Shown here piece by piece: positions 35,116-43,303 of a stretch of DNA of 64,000 bases. Location of the stretch: positions 3,294,001 to 3,358,000 of the forward strand of contig NZ_CP019980.1 in assembly GCF_002982115.1 (NCBI RefSeq), read 5' to 3'. How positions within the stretch are numbered: position 1 is the stretch's first letter; every line of letters begins with the position of its first letter. The stretch is from Lysinibacillus sphaericus (GTDB taxonomy: Bacteria > Bacillota > Bacilli > Bacillales_A > Planococcaceae). The position numbers and the translations under genes are program-made. The notes under the pieces are model-generated. The model was not told the origin of the DNA and ran no database searches. It saw only the letters and a list, made by a program, of their open reading frames with translations.

Positions 35116-37317
35116 TTAATTTAGAATAATAGCTAAATTATTTTTATCAATTTTTCCATTTATATTTATTGGTAATTTATCTAATACAACATAATAGGAT
35201 GGTACCATAAAGTCTGGTAAAAATTTATATAAATATTCTTTCAAATCTGTAGCAGAAATAGTTTCATTTATTACTATATAAGCAGTTAAATATTTATTTT
35301 TATCTTTGTTTTCTCTAGCTATAACACACGCTTCTGTAACATTTGGATGCTCTAGAAGTTTTTCTTCCACTTCACCTGGTTCAGTTCTTCGTCCACAAAT
35401 TTTTATTTGATTATCAATCCTACCTAAAAACTCAATATTCCCATCTGGTGACCACCTTGCTAAATCTCCAGAAATATACATTTTCTCATTCGGTATGAAT
35501 GGATTTTTTACAAAGCGCTCACTTGTTAAATCAGGGCGATTCAAATATCCACGGGAAACACCAACACCTGAAATACACACTTCTCCTGGAACTCCAATAG
35601 GAACTGGTTTTCGATTTTTATCTAAAATATATACTTTATAGTTAGCGATAGGTTTACCGGTTGGAATGCCACTTTGTATTCTCGCACTTGTTACTTCATA
35701 ATACGAGATACAAACAGTTGTCTCTGACGGACCATAAGTATTATATATCTTAACTTTATCAATTAAATTGTTTATATATTCTTTTCTTAGAACGTCTCCA
35801 CCACTAATCATTGTGTGAACCGATTCTACAGGAGGATATTTGTTTAATTCATTCAATAATAAAGGGAATCCGCTAATCATGGTAACTTTATTATTTCTCA
35901 TTACAATTAAAAGCTTTTCTATAGAGGCTACTTCATCTTTACATGCTATAACCAAAGTTCCGCCAGTTAGTAAAATAGGAAAAATTTCTTCTACAGAAAT
36001 ATCAAATGATACTGTTGATTGCTGCAACATAATATCATTTTCAGTTAATTTAAATTCATCTATAAAACTATGATAGTATCCTACAACATTTCTATGCTCA
36101 ACAGTAACTCCTTTTGGTTGCCCTGTTGAACCAGAAGTATATAACGTATAGATTAGATTTTCTGCATTATGTAATCTATCTAAATTGTCAGTTGGATATT
36201 GATTTAAAGGATAATTATCTAGATATATTTTTTCACAAGGAAATGACAAATCTATATTTAAATGACTATGTGTTAATAGTAAATCAATTTCCGCTTGTTC
36301 ATACATATAATTAATACGTTGTAATGGGTAAGCTGGATCGACAGGAAGATAAGCTCCGCCAGCTTTAAGAATCGCCAATATACCAATAATTAAATCTTCG
36401 GATCGATCTACTACTAATCCTACTAATTTTTCTGGTTTAACGCCTTTTTGACGTAGTAAAAAAGCTAATTGATTGGATTTCTTATTAAGTTCATCGTATG
36501 TAAAACTTTTATCCTTACAAATTAAAGCTACTTTATTGGGATTTTTTTTAACCTGCATTTCAAAAAAGTCATCGACAGTTTTAGTAATATCATAATTAAT
36601 CGATTTATTATTAAATTCATACAATACTTGATTTTTTTCTTTTTTTGAAAGAATAGCAATATCCTCTAATTTAGTATGTGAATTTAAGGTAAGTTCAGAT
36701 ACTAAATTAAAAAAATGTTCTTTCAATTTAGATATTGCATAATTATCAAATAAATTATCGTTGTAGGAAATACTACATTTTAACGAAAAATCTATTTCAA
36801 AACACATCTCAATCTCATTTTCTTCTAAATATTCTGACAAAACAGCTTTTGATTCACCACTCGAAAATATTGAACCAAATAAACCACTTTTTAAATCCAG
36901 TTGATTATAAGAAAAAATTTCTTCTTCTGTTACATTTTTGTATAATTTTATCAATTCTAATTCATTCTCAATTTGTCTAATATATTTTATAGATGTAATA
37001 TCAAAATCAGTTTTAACACAAAACGGTAGAACTTTACCTTCTGTTGTACTTGTACCAAATACAACATAATCTGTATCATTATAGTTGTGAAGTAATAATC
37101 CCCAGGCTGAATATAAAATAGAATTTACATTGACATTATAAGTATCAGCAAATTGTGAAAGTGATTGCATAATTTTTTTATCTAAAAAAAATGTATCGTT
37201 TACCAATTTAAATCCATTATTTTTAAAAGTACCTAAAGTTACTTTTGATTTAAGTTCAAATTCTTTTAAAGCAGCACTCCAATAACTTTCCTTTGTATCT
37301 AACTCTAATGTGTTCAT
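35116..37317 (-). CDS. NRPS-like protein: partial condensation domain plus adenylation domain, no carrier domain
   Basis: A 733-residue protein. Residues 1-230 resemble the C-terminal lobe of a condensation domain, without HHxxxDG. Residues 245-733 are a full adenylation domain: A3 TSGSTGQPKGV (394-404), A4 FDIS (438), A5 NTYGPSETT (526-534), A7 GDLAR (617), A10 Lys722. The A8 hinge reads RTEPGEVE in place of RIELGEIE. By alignment to GrsA I read the pocket as D-I-E-S-I-G-T-V-C-K, close to codes for lysine, so a basic amino acid is favoured. It ends after A10 with no peptidyl carrier. Same operon as EamA (74-base gap). Confidence 0.85.
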   Translation of the reverse strand: MNTLELDTKESYWSAALKEFELKSKVTLGTFKNNGFKLVNDTFFLDKKIMQSLSQFADTYNVNVNSILYSAWGLLLHNYNDTDYVVFGTSTTEGKVLPFCVKTDFDITSIKYIRQIENELELIKLYKNVTEEEIFSYNQLDLKSGLFGSIFSSGESKAVLSEYLEENEIEMCFEIDFSLKCSISYNDNLFDNYAISKLKEHFFNLVSELTLNSHTKLEDIAILSKKEKNQVLYEFNNKSINYDITKTVDDFFEMQVKKNPNKVALICKDKSFTYDELNKKSNQLAFLLRQKGVKPEKLVGLVVDRSEDLIIGILAILKAGGAYLPVDPAYPLQRINYMYEQAEIDLLLTHSHLNIDLSFPCEKIYLDNYPLNQYPTDNLDRLHNAENLIYTLYTSGSTGQPKGVTVEHRNVVGYYHSFIDEFKLTENDIMLQQSTVSFDISVEEIFPILLTGGTLVIACKDEVASIEKLLIVMRNNKVTMISGFPLLLNELNKYPPVESVHTMISGGDVLRKEYINNLIDKVKIYNTYGPSETTVCISYYEVTSARIQSGIPTGKPIANYKVYILDKNRKPVPIGVPGEVCISGVGVSRGYLNRPDLTSERFVKNPFIPNEKMYISGDLARWSPDGNIEFLGRIDNQIKICGRRTEPGEVEEKLLEHPNVTEACVIARENKDKNKYLTAYIVINETISATDLKEYLYKFLPDFMVPSYYVVLDKLPININGKIDKNNLAIILN

Positions 37318-37391
37318 TTATATCTCTCCTTTTAATCATGGGTTTTGTATCATCATCACTAAAAGATGATGGAGTTGCAGTCGCTTTTGAT

Positions 37392-38312
37392 TTATATATG
37401 TTCGTTTTGAATTAGGGTCCGATTTATTGCTGGTTTTTTTATGCTCTTATTTTGAGAATAAACTAAAACGACTAAACTAATTAAAACGAACATTCCTCCA
37501 GTAAGTTGTGAAAATTGTAATCGTTCATTTAAAAAAACAAGAGCAAATAAAGTAGTAAATACAGGTTCTACCATGCTAATCATCGAAACGTTAGAAGAAC
37601 TCAACAATTCCAGCGACTTAAAAAATGTAATTTCAGCAAAAATAGTTGAAAAAATCACAATACTAATAATGTGTATCCATGCTTGGTTATTAAAATTTAA
37701 AGAGATATCTTGCTTCACTACACCAATTATGAAAACGCCAAAAGTTGCAAATAGTGCTGTATAGGCACTTATTATTACTGGTGAATTATTAATAGTTACT
37801 CTTTTCCCCACAATCATATATATTGCAAAGATCAAAGCTGCAAGAAGGGATAAGACTATTCCATAGACATTCATTTTATCTAATGAAACTCCAAGTAAAT
37901 AAATCATGCTAATGAAAGTTGCTACTAAAGCTAGTATTGATCCTATACTTAATTTTTCTTTATATAAAAAATAAGAGATGATACAAACTAGTAAAGGAAA
38001 ACAATATAAGAGCAAGACTGCCATAGATGATGATATATATTTTAATGATTCAAAATGGAAAATAGATAAAAGTGTGAATAGTATACCACCTAGTATAAAA
38101 AGATTTTTCACCTCATGTTTACCGATTCTTATATTTGTACCTTTCACAAGGAAGAAAAGGAAAAAGATGATAGAACTTAATCCGAATCTTAAAAAAAGTA
38201 AAGTATACACTGTCACACCATATTCATAGGCTTTAACTGTAAAAATTGGCATAATCCCATATCCTATACTCGAAAGAACTGCATAAATAGCTCCCTTGAT
38301 AAAATTATTCAT
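37392..38312 (-). CDS. EamA/DMT-family transporter
   Basis: A 306-residue protein with ten membrane helices in two EamA repeats; the second ends with MVEPVFTTLFALVFLNERL, the family signature (EP and E in the last repeat). Such proteins export amino acids or metabolites by proton antiport. AGGAGGAG box upstream. It is the first gene before the adenylation protein and probably exports the product or precursor. Positive residues at the C-terminus put that end in the cytoplasm. Confidence 0.85.
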   Translation of the reverse strand: MNNFIKGAIYAVLSSIGYGIMPIFTVKAYEYGVTVYTLLFLRFGLSSIIFFLFFLVKGTNIRIGKHEVKNLFILGGILFTLLSIFHFESLKYISSSMAVLLLYCFPLLVCIISYFLYKEKLSIGSILALVATFISMIYLLGVSLDKMNVYGIVLSLLAALIFAIYMIVGKRVTINNSPVIISAYTALFATFGVFIIGVVKQDISLNFNNQAWIHIISIVIFSTIFAEITFFKSLELLSSSNVSMISMVEPVFTTLFALVFLNERLQFSQLTGGMFVLISLVVLVYSQNKSIKKPAINRTLIQNEHI

Positions 38313-39008
38313 AAATCTCCTCCTTTCACTTCACTTACAATAAAATTTAATGGCATTTTTACTATATAGTTATTCCCTTTTAAAACAATTACTACCACAT
38401 TTCATTTAGAATTTATTATATCTAAATTTTGAAAACGGGTTCTTTAAATTTCGTAACAAATCGCATCTTAATTATTCTATTCAAGAATGTAAAAATTTGT
38501 ATGAAATATCAGTACTGATAAAAAGATTATAGTATAAAAGTAAATTTAAATAGATACATTTCCTAACATATAACGTTTTAGTCTTTAGCGTCGAATTTAA
38601 GCGAACATTATAATTAAACAGAAGAAATGTAACACAAAGTTATGACATTAACTTCATATACAAGTGTTGATTTACTATGATGTCTAGAATCTTATGGCAT
38701 CACACCTTCATACGCTCATTAACAGTTTTCTAGGAGTGTTTTTTGTTTTATTCTTAATTGAAGATTTATCCTTGAAAACCATTTCCAGATGGAGTTTTTC
38801 GTATAAACTTAACCATAATTTTGGTCCTTTATTAGTGGATTTGGACAGGTTACCACCTGATTTTATCCATTATAAAGGACCTTTTTTATACATAATAAAA
38901 TGATTGAATATTTTTTTTCTTTAAAGTATAGTTAATTTAATGTAACGCTAGTAATATCTTTTAATTTATTTGAGATATAACAAGAAAATTATTGGACGTG
39001 AATAAAAT
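38313..39008. other. divergent regulatory region, EamA to C39 gene
   Basis: Nearly 700 very AT-rich bases with the promoters of both divergent transcription units. A long stem-loop lies at 38823-38887. A 69-codon plus-strand ORF (38694-38903) runs through the hairpin and resembles nothing known. Confidence 0.4.
38823..38887 (+). terminator. terminator-like stem in front of the C39 gene
   Basis: GGTCCTTTATTAGTGGAT pairs with ATCCATTATAAAGGACC (38865-38881) and six T residues follow. No gene precedes it on the plus strand, so it is either a leader attenuator, a guard against read-through, or an IS end. Confidence 0.5.
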
Positions 39009-39596
39009 ATGGAACTAAACATTCAATCACATAATAACGATTGTGAAAATAATTTAATGAATTATTCTCTTTATATACCTCGTTATAGTCAAAAGTTTTG
39101 TATGAATGACTGGCCAAAGGGATTACTTATTGAAGAAAGAAGTCATGACTATTGGAGCGATAGATGTTGTGGGTTGGCGTGTTTACGAATGGTTATATCT
39201 CATTATAAAATACCTGTACCAACCCAATTAGAATTACTTAAAGAAGGTTTAAAAAGAAAGTATTATATTTCGAAGGGATGGTTACACCAAGGTTTAGCCG
39301 ATTTAGGAGAAATGTATGGGGTGAAGGGTAAGCCTATAGTTGTTAAAAGCGGTAAACAACTTGAAAACTTGCTTGTAACAAAGGGTCCAGTAATATGTTC
39401 TATCGCTCCAAAGTTCCCTAAAAACGGAAGCAAAGGGGGACATTTGGTAGTAGTATGTGGTCGAATTCATACCTCTAAAGGAAGACTAATTTGTTTTAGA
39501 GATCCCTCTCTTTGGGGAGAAACAAATAGTATAGTATTTGAAGACAGGTTCTTTAGCAGTTTTAGTGGTAGAGCAATTGTTTTTTCTTTGGATTAA
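39009..39596 (+). CDS. papain-fold C39-like peptidase
   Basis: A 195-residue protein of the C39/papain-like clan. Catalytic Cys54 is in DRCCGLACLRMVI, His145 in KGGHLVVV and Asp165 in FRDPS, the normal C-H-D triad. No signal peptide and no ABC domains, so a cytosolic stand-alone enzyme. Members cleave leader peptides, or act as transferases (BtrH) and cyclases in natural-product pathways. It faces away from the EamA-adenylation operon with a shared promoter region, which suggests a joint task. Ribosome site GGACGTG is weak. Confidence 0.75.
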   Translation: MELNIQSHNNDCENNLMNYSLYIPRYSQKFCMNDWPKGLLIEERSHDYWSDRCCGLACLRMVISHYKIPVPTQLELLKEGLKRKYYISKGWLHQGLADLGEMYGVKGKPIVVKSGKQLENLLVTKGPVICSIAPKFPKNGSKGGHLVVVCGRIHTSKGRLICFRDPSLWGETNSIVFEDRFFSSFSGRAIVFSLD

Positions 39597-39704
39597 TAGA
39601 AGATATGATATTTTCATTAGAACTGTACGCCTGTAATCGAATAAAGCATATAACTGACCTGGCACCTCCGAGATGCGAATAAAGTAGTATACTTATTTAA
39701 AAGA

Positions 39705-39750
39705 AATCTCCCACAAAAATCAAAGGTATTGTCGAAATTTGCGGGAGATT
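39705..39750 (+). terminator. possible terminator hairpin of the C39 gene
   Basis: AATCTCCCACAAA pairs with TTTGCGGGAGATT (39738-39750) with one mismatch. No clear T-run follows, so activity is uncertain. A GACCTGGCACC sequence near 39657 resembles the dispersed repeat. Confidence 0.4.
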
Positions 39751-39797
39751 GAGCAAATTTATTATCTAAACTTGACTAATTTAAGTAGCAATTCGCT

Positions 39798-39875
39798 TCA
39801 AGTTATTGCGTTGACAATTATCCCAATAACAGCTTCAATACCTAAACCAATGGTAAATATCATACATTTTTTCAT
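39798..39875 (-). CDS. possible hydrophobic peptide, 25 residues
   Basis: ATG 39873-39875 opens a 25-codon frame: a KKC start and then a hydrophobic run to the end (GLGIEAVIGIIVNAIT). GAGGGG lies only one base upstream, which is too near for good initiation. It follows the 53-codon frame at 39936-40097. It might be a membrane-active or signalling peptide, or chance. Confidence 0.2.
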   Translation of the reverse strand: MKKCMIFTIGLGIEAVIGIIVNAIT

Positions 39876-39935
39876 TCCCCTCGTAATTTTTTGTTATTTT
39901 AACCTAATGACCTCGGATAATAACTTTTACTTCCC

Positions 39936-40097
39936 TCATACTAAATTCACCTGTAAAAAGTCACTATGGTTTGCTGGTACTTTCTTTCGATATTCTTCCA
40001 TGTGAGTCGATATTGCATAACCTTTTAATGTATTTCTACTTAAATTTTGTAGTTCTTTTTTGGAAAGTACATCTGAAATTGCAAATTTAAGCAACAA
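39936..40097 (-). CDS. possible small protein, 53 residues
   Basis: An open frame from TTG 40095-40097. AGGAGGTG lies five bases upstream, inside the descending arm of the ribU terminator. The text has protein-like composition (VLSKKELQNLSRN, then EEYRKKVPANHSDFL). No family recognised. As it starts right behind a terminator it may be the broken tail of a gene brought in with the island. Confidence 0.28.
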   Translation of the reverse strand: MLLKFAISDVLSKKELQNLSRNTLKGYAISTHMEEYRKKVPANHSDFLQVNLV

Positions 40098-40134
40098 AAA
40101 AACACCTCCTAGACATAACAGTCTAATAAGGTGT
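40096..40134 (-). terminator. terminator of the intact ribU
   Basis: ACACCTTATTAGAC pairs with GTCTAGGAGGTGT when read leftward, then seven T residues. It differs completely from the terminator behind the left ribU remnant (29753), so it came with the island. Confidence 0.8.
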
Positions 40135-40173
40135 CATTACTTGAACACTATCCTAAATCATACTTTTTTACGC

Positions 40174-40761
40174 TTATTTCGATAAATACATTGTGCGTTG
40201 TTGGTTGATCCATTTGCGCATCGTTGTGAATAACAATGCCATAATCGCCGTTAATAACACACCTTTCACGATATTAAATGGTAAAATGCCTGCAACAATC
40301 ATTGTGTACAATGAATCGCCAACGACTGGCTCCATACCTAAGAAATAAGTGTACATCGGTAAAAATACTGCGATATTTAACAAGCTCATGCCAACCGCCA
40401 TCACAATCGTTCCTGTTGCTAATCCTCCAACAAGACCTCCAATCGTTTTAAAACGGTTAAAAATAAATGATACTGGCAAAATAAATAATATGCCTGTTAC
40501 AAAGTTTGCAATATGACCAACTGGCACTCCTGTTGGCGTACCAGAGAAAATCCAATCTAAAACATTTTTAAATAGCTCTACTAAAATACCTGCTACTGGG
40601 CCCATCGTGATGGCTGCAAGTAAGGCAGGCATATCACTGAAATCCACTTCCAAAAAGGCTGGGAACGGTGGAATCGGGAAATTAAATAACATTAATAAAA
40701 ATGAAATACTACTCAGCATACCAATCGTAATAAACGATTGCAGTTTGACATTTTTCTTCAT
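40174..40761 (-). CDS. ribU: riboflavin ECF transporter, substrate-binding subunit
   Basis: A 195-residue S component of an energy-coupling-factor transporter, with six membrane helices. VDFSDMPALLAAITMGPVAG (about 45-64) and GTPTGVPVGHIANFVTG (about 79-95) are typical of RibU. Start at 40761 behind AGGAGAG; a longer frame from 40875 lies in the riboswitch terminator. The FMN riboswitch upstream confirms the substrate: riboflavin or FMN import. The shared EcfA/A'/T module is not in this window. Its last 176 bp are duplicated at 29786. Confidence 0.94.
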   Translation of the reverse strand: MKKNVKLQSFITIGMLSSISFLLMLFNFPIPPFPAFLEVDFSDMPALLAAITMGPVAGILVELFKNVLDWIFSGTPTGVPVGHIANFVTGILFILPVSFIFNRFKTIGGLVGGLATGTIVMAVGMSLLNIAVFLPMYTYFLGMEPVVGDSLYTMIVAGILPFNIVKGVLLTAIMALLFTTMRKWINQQRTMYLSK

Positions 40762-40834
40762 TGAAAACTCTCTCCTCTTTGCTGATTCAATCTTGCAAGA
40801 AGAAAGGTTACGACGTAATCGATTGTTTTTCACG

Positions 40835-40864
40835 AAAAAACCCTTATGCAAATCAGCATAAGGG
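40835..40864 (-). terminator. FMN riboswitch expression-platform terminator
   Basis: Read leftward, CCCTTATGC-TGATTT-GCATAAGGG then TTTTTTCG, about 75 bases before the ribU start codon. It is the off-state terminator controlled by the aptamer. Confidence 0.85.
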
Positions 40865-40988
40865 AGAAAAGGCATGAGTAAATAACGCCATTACTAGCTA
40901 TTTTTTGTGCATAGCGTGCATTTAAAGACACACTAAAAAAACGTTCGCACATAGCTTAATTCGTAACAACGAATGACGATCGTACCTC

Positions 40989-41178
40989 CATCTTCTCCCA
41001 TCCAGACTATACTGTCGGCCTTGGAATTACACCAAGTCAGCCATGCAAAAAAATCTTTGCACAGGTCGCGGGCTGAAGAGCCATCTAGTAAATCATGCGA
41101 GCTACTGTAGCTTACTACTACACTAGCGATTTACAACTCTATTACCGCCGGTCGGGATTTTCACCCTGCCCCGAAGAT
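40989..41178 (-). ncRNA. FMN riboswitch (RFN element)
   Basis: Read leftward, the element opens with ATCTTCGGGGCAGGGTG and AAATCCCGACCGGCGG, continues with a variable stem, then AGCCCGCGACC, and closes with GATGGGAGAAGATGG, all conserved RFN segments. FMN binding should favour the terminator at 40835-40864 and lower ribU expression. Confidence 0.95.
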
Positions 41179-41308
41179 GAATCAATATTATTTTATAAAC
41201 TAACTATAATGTTTTATCACATAAAAGTAAATACTTCTGCTTAAAATAATCCGATTAAATTTGTATGGTTTAATAAATCAAGCACTTTGTGAGAAATAAT
41301 GGAGTAGC

Positions 41309-41380
41309 TTATCCTCGGAACAAAGTCACTTACCCGCGATTTATTATCATTTACCCGCGAATCAAGGTGCTTTACCCGCG
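41309..41380. repeat. four units of a 21-bp direct repeat (TTACCCGCG)
   Basis: TTACCCGCG occurs at 41330, 41351 and 41372, and a decayed TTATCCTCG at 41309. The starts are spaced exactly 21 bp, two helical turns. The block lies between the FMN riboswitch and the rsiX terminator. The remaining 12 bases of each unit differ. Function unknown; protein-binding iterons are possible. Confidence 0.7.
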
Positions 41381-41393
41381 GTATTTCCATTAA

Positions 41394-41423
41394 AAAAACA
41401 GCTATCTACTATCTGATAGCTGT
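41394..41423 (-). terminator. terminator of sigX-rsiX
   Basis: ACAGCTATC (41398-41406) pairs with GATAGCTGT (41415-41423); seven A residues on the left give the U-tract leftward. Confidence 0.85.
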
Positions 41424-41431
41424 TTTCTATA

Positions 41432-42718
41432 TTATGGCATCATTTGTTTATTGGCACCTACAGGCATGGGTAAAAACTTTGTTAAATCAAAGCCTTCCCA
41501 ACTTTCCTGGACAATGTTATCTAAACGTATCTTTTTATCAAAGCTTGACGCAGTCAACATCATCGCCTCGATTAATTGTGTTGCCCGTACGGCATCCATT
41601 GTCGTTAAATCAAGTGGTGCGTCAAATGTGACCACAACCCCATCTTCTTCTTCTTTTACAGTGTATGTGACATTTTCCGGAACAACTGGCACATAAACAT
41701 CATCCTTTTTGTCTCGCATCGCCAGTAGAGCCTCTGTCACAGTAGGATACGTTTGATGGAAATCAGGCGATAAATATTCAGTCCCGTTTCCCTCTGTATA
41801 TAAATAATAATTGTAATGATTATCTTTTGTTAGCGCTATAGGCTCACTCGGCTCTTCTGCTTGCGAAAACTCGTAATCAGAACCATCTGCCTGTTTAATG
41901 GCAATGGCTTTATATTCGGACTCGGAAAAAGTATCTTTTAACGAGTTTAAATATTTCGTGACAGAAGCCGAAGCTACATCATAATCATTTTCTTCTGGTA
42001 ATACGTGCACAAGCGTTTTACCTTCTTCTTTTAACTCACCTTTGTACGGATGATAGTCTGTTAAACCCATTGCTTCTTCATCAATTTGAGGTGCGTATTT
42101 TTCATACATTTGTAAAGTTGTTGGCTTCTTCTTCCCAAAATCAGCAGTTATTTTTTTGTTCGGAATAATATAGGTCATTGGTATGCTATCAGCCTTACCA
42201 CCAGGTAATCCAATTCTGAAAACGACTGCATCGACTAAATCATCTTCGTAAACAGATGTCCGCAACGATAGGATACGAGCATGCTCAGCACCAATATTCG
42301 CTTTCATTACACTATCTGCATCTGCATTTTCACTTTCTGTGACCGACCGATCCTCCTGCACAGAAGAATAATTTTCGATTGGGGCGTTTGCTTCATCCTT
42401 TACGGAAGAATTGTTCGATACATAGATGTACCCTGCTAGTGATAGGACAAAAATTGCAGCAACACTACTTAAAATAGGCCACCTACTCTTGCGTCGTTTT
42501 ATAGGTTTAGTATTTTCTTGAGCAGGCAATGATTGCGCTTGTTGTTCTTTTGCCTCAGCTACTGGTTGTATCGCCTCTTGAAGATGTATATTGTCTTGTA
42601 AACGTGCATCAGCAAGCAATCTTTTTAACACTTCGTCTTTCGAGCGGTGGTCAGTAAGCTTAGGGGCATTGTTCAACATTTGTTCAAGTTGTTCATCGTC
42701 AAATTGTTTATGCGTCAT
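41432..42718 (-). CDS. rsiX: anti-sigma factor RsiX-like
   Basis: A 428-residue single-pass membrane protein. The N-terminal 75 residues would hold SigX in the cytoplasm; a membrane helix is at about 80-100 (WPILSSVAAIFVLSLAGYIYV) after a KRRK stop; the outer part of about 325 residues has two repeated GerMN-like or RsiX-type regions. Its start overlaps the sigX stop by four bases. Order resE-sigX-rsiX is the one in B. subtilis. It keeps the ECF factor inactive until wall stress. Confidence 0.85.
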   Translation of the reverse strand: MTHKQFDDEQLEQMLNNAPKLTDHRSKDEVLKRLLADARLQDNIHLQEAIQPVAEAKEQQAQSLPAQENTKPIKRRKSRWPILSSVAAIFVLSLAGYIYVSNNSSVKDEANAPIENYSSVQEDRSVTESENADADSVMKANIGAEHARILSLRTSVYEDDLVDAVVFRIGLPGGKADSIPMTYIIPNKKITADFGKKKPTTLQMYEKYAPQIDEEAMGLTDYHPYKGELKEEGKTLVHVLPEENDYDVASASVTKYLNSLKDTFSESEYKAIAIKQADGSDYEFSQAEEPSEPIALTKDNHYNYYLYTEGNGTEYLSPDFHQTYPTVTEALLAMRDKKDDVYVPVVPENVTYTVKEEEDGVVVTFDAPLDLTTMDAVRATQLIEAMMLTASSFDKKIRLDNIVQESWEGFDLTKFLPMPVGANKQMMP

Positions 42719-43248
42719 TGCCTTTTCGCCTCCTGTTCCCTAACCTGTTGTAGATGTTGCCTTAAAAACTTAATGGCTCGATGTTGCGTCGTTTTAACCT
42801 TTGCCTCTGTCCAATCAAGTATTTGCGCAGTTTCAGTAATCGACAAATCTTGGAAATAGCGCATAATAATAACCATTTTTTGATCCCCTGTACAATTTTC
42901 AAGTGCAAACTCTATCTGCTTTAATTCATCACTGGCCTGTAGCACATCTTCCGGTGATGGTGTGGTTGAATGTAATTGTTCCGTTTCCCAGTCAAAAAAA
43001 TCGAGTGAATGTTTTTGGCGCACAGCCTGCTTTCGAAAATGATCAATTGCGACATTTTTAGCAATAGCAAAAAGCCAAGTTTTTTCACTGCTATTCCCTG
43101 CAAATTGTTCATAAGATCGCAGCACACGGACATAAACCTCATGTGCAAGGTCCTCAGCAAGTGTGCGATTTTTTACTAGATAAATAAGAAACTGGAACAC
43201 GTCTTGATGGTATGCATCGTATAGTCGATGGAACACGGAGTCATTCAA
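42715..43248 (-). CDS. sigX: ECF sigma factor SigX
   Basis: A 177-residue ECF sigma factor: region 2 with LAEDLAHEVYVRVLRSYEQF and WLFAIAKNVAIDHFRK, and region 4 with LSITETAQILDWTEAKVKTTQHRA. Regions 1 and 3 are absent, as in the class. In Bacillus SigX controls envelope-charge genes and answers to cell-wall antibiotics. The promoter at 43278-43303 fits self-activation. Neighbours resE and rsiX confirm identity. Confidence 0.92.
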   Translation of the reverse strand: MNDSVFHRLYDAYHQDVFQFLIYLVKNRTLAEDLAHEVYVRVLRSYEQFAGNSSEKTWLFAIAKNVAIDHFRKQAVRQKHSLDFFDWETEQLHSTTPSPEDVLQASDELKQIEFALENCTGDQKMVIIMRYFQDLSITETAQILDWTEAKVKTTQHRAIKFLRQHLQQVREQEAKRQ

Positions 43249-43277
43249 AGCACTCCACCCCCGTTCTCATAGTATTT

Positions 43278-43303
43278 GTCGTCTAACACTCGCACAAGTT
43301 ACA
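43278..43303 (-). promoter_or_regulatory. SigX-type autoregulatory promoter
   Basis: Read leftward: TGTAAC (43298-43303), 16 bases, CGAC (43278-43281). It matches the ECF SigX/SigW-class pattern (TGTAAC, 16-17, CGWC). The expected transcript start is about 25 bases before the sigX ATG. Confidence 0.75.

Larger units (their letters stand above)
29786..40349. mobile_element. 10.4-kb accessory island bounded by direct repeats of the ribU 3' end
   Basis: The 176 bp at 29786-29961 and at 40174-40349 are the same except for two bases, and both are the last 58 codons of ribU. The unit between them (10,388 bp from one stop codon to the other) holds only accessory genes: lipoprotein, agrBDCA, adenylation protein, EamA exporter, C39-like protein and IS remnants. 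The arrangement is what a circular element carrying a ribU end leaves after one crossover, or what a 3'-end-targeting integrative element leaves when it restores its target gene. No integrase is found inside, so the mechanism is open. Confidence 0.8.

Noticed and set aside
38694..38903. 69-codon plus-strand ORF
   Set aside because: Passes through the long hairpin at 38823-38887, has no ribosome box and no recognisable domain.
39739..40005. 88-codon plus-strand ORF
   Set aside because: No ribosome site; begins in the hairpin after the C39 gene, and the opposite strand has more protein-like frames.
41309..41380. CRISPR array
   Set aside because: Units are only 21 bp with a 9-bp conserved core, spacers are 12 bases, and no cas gene is near.
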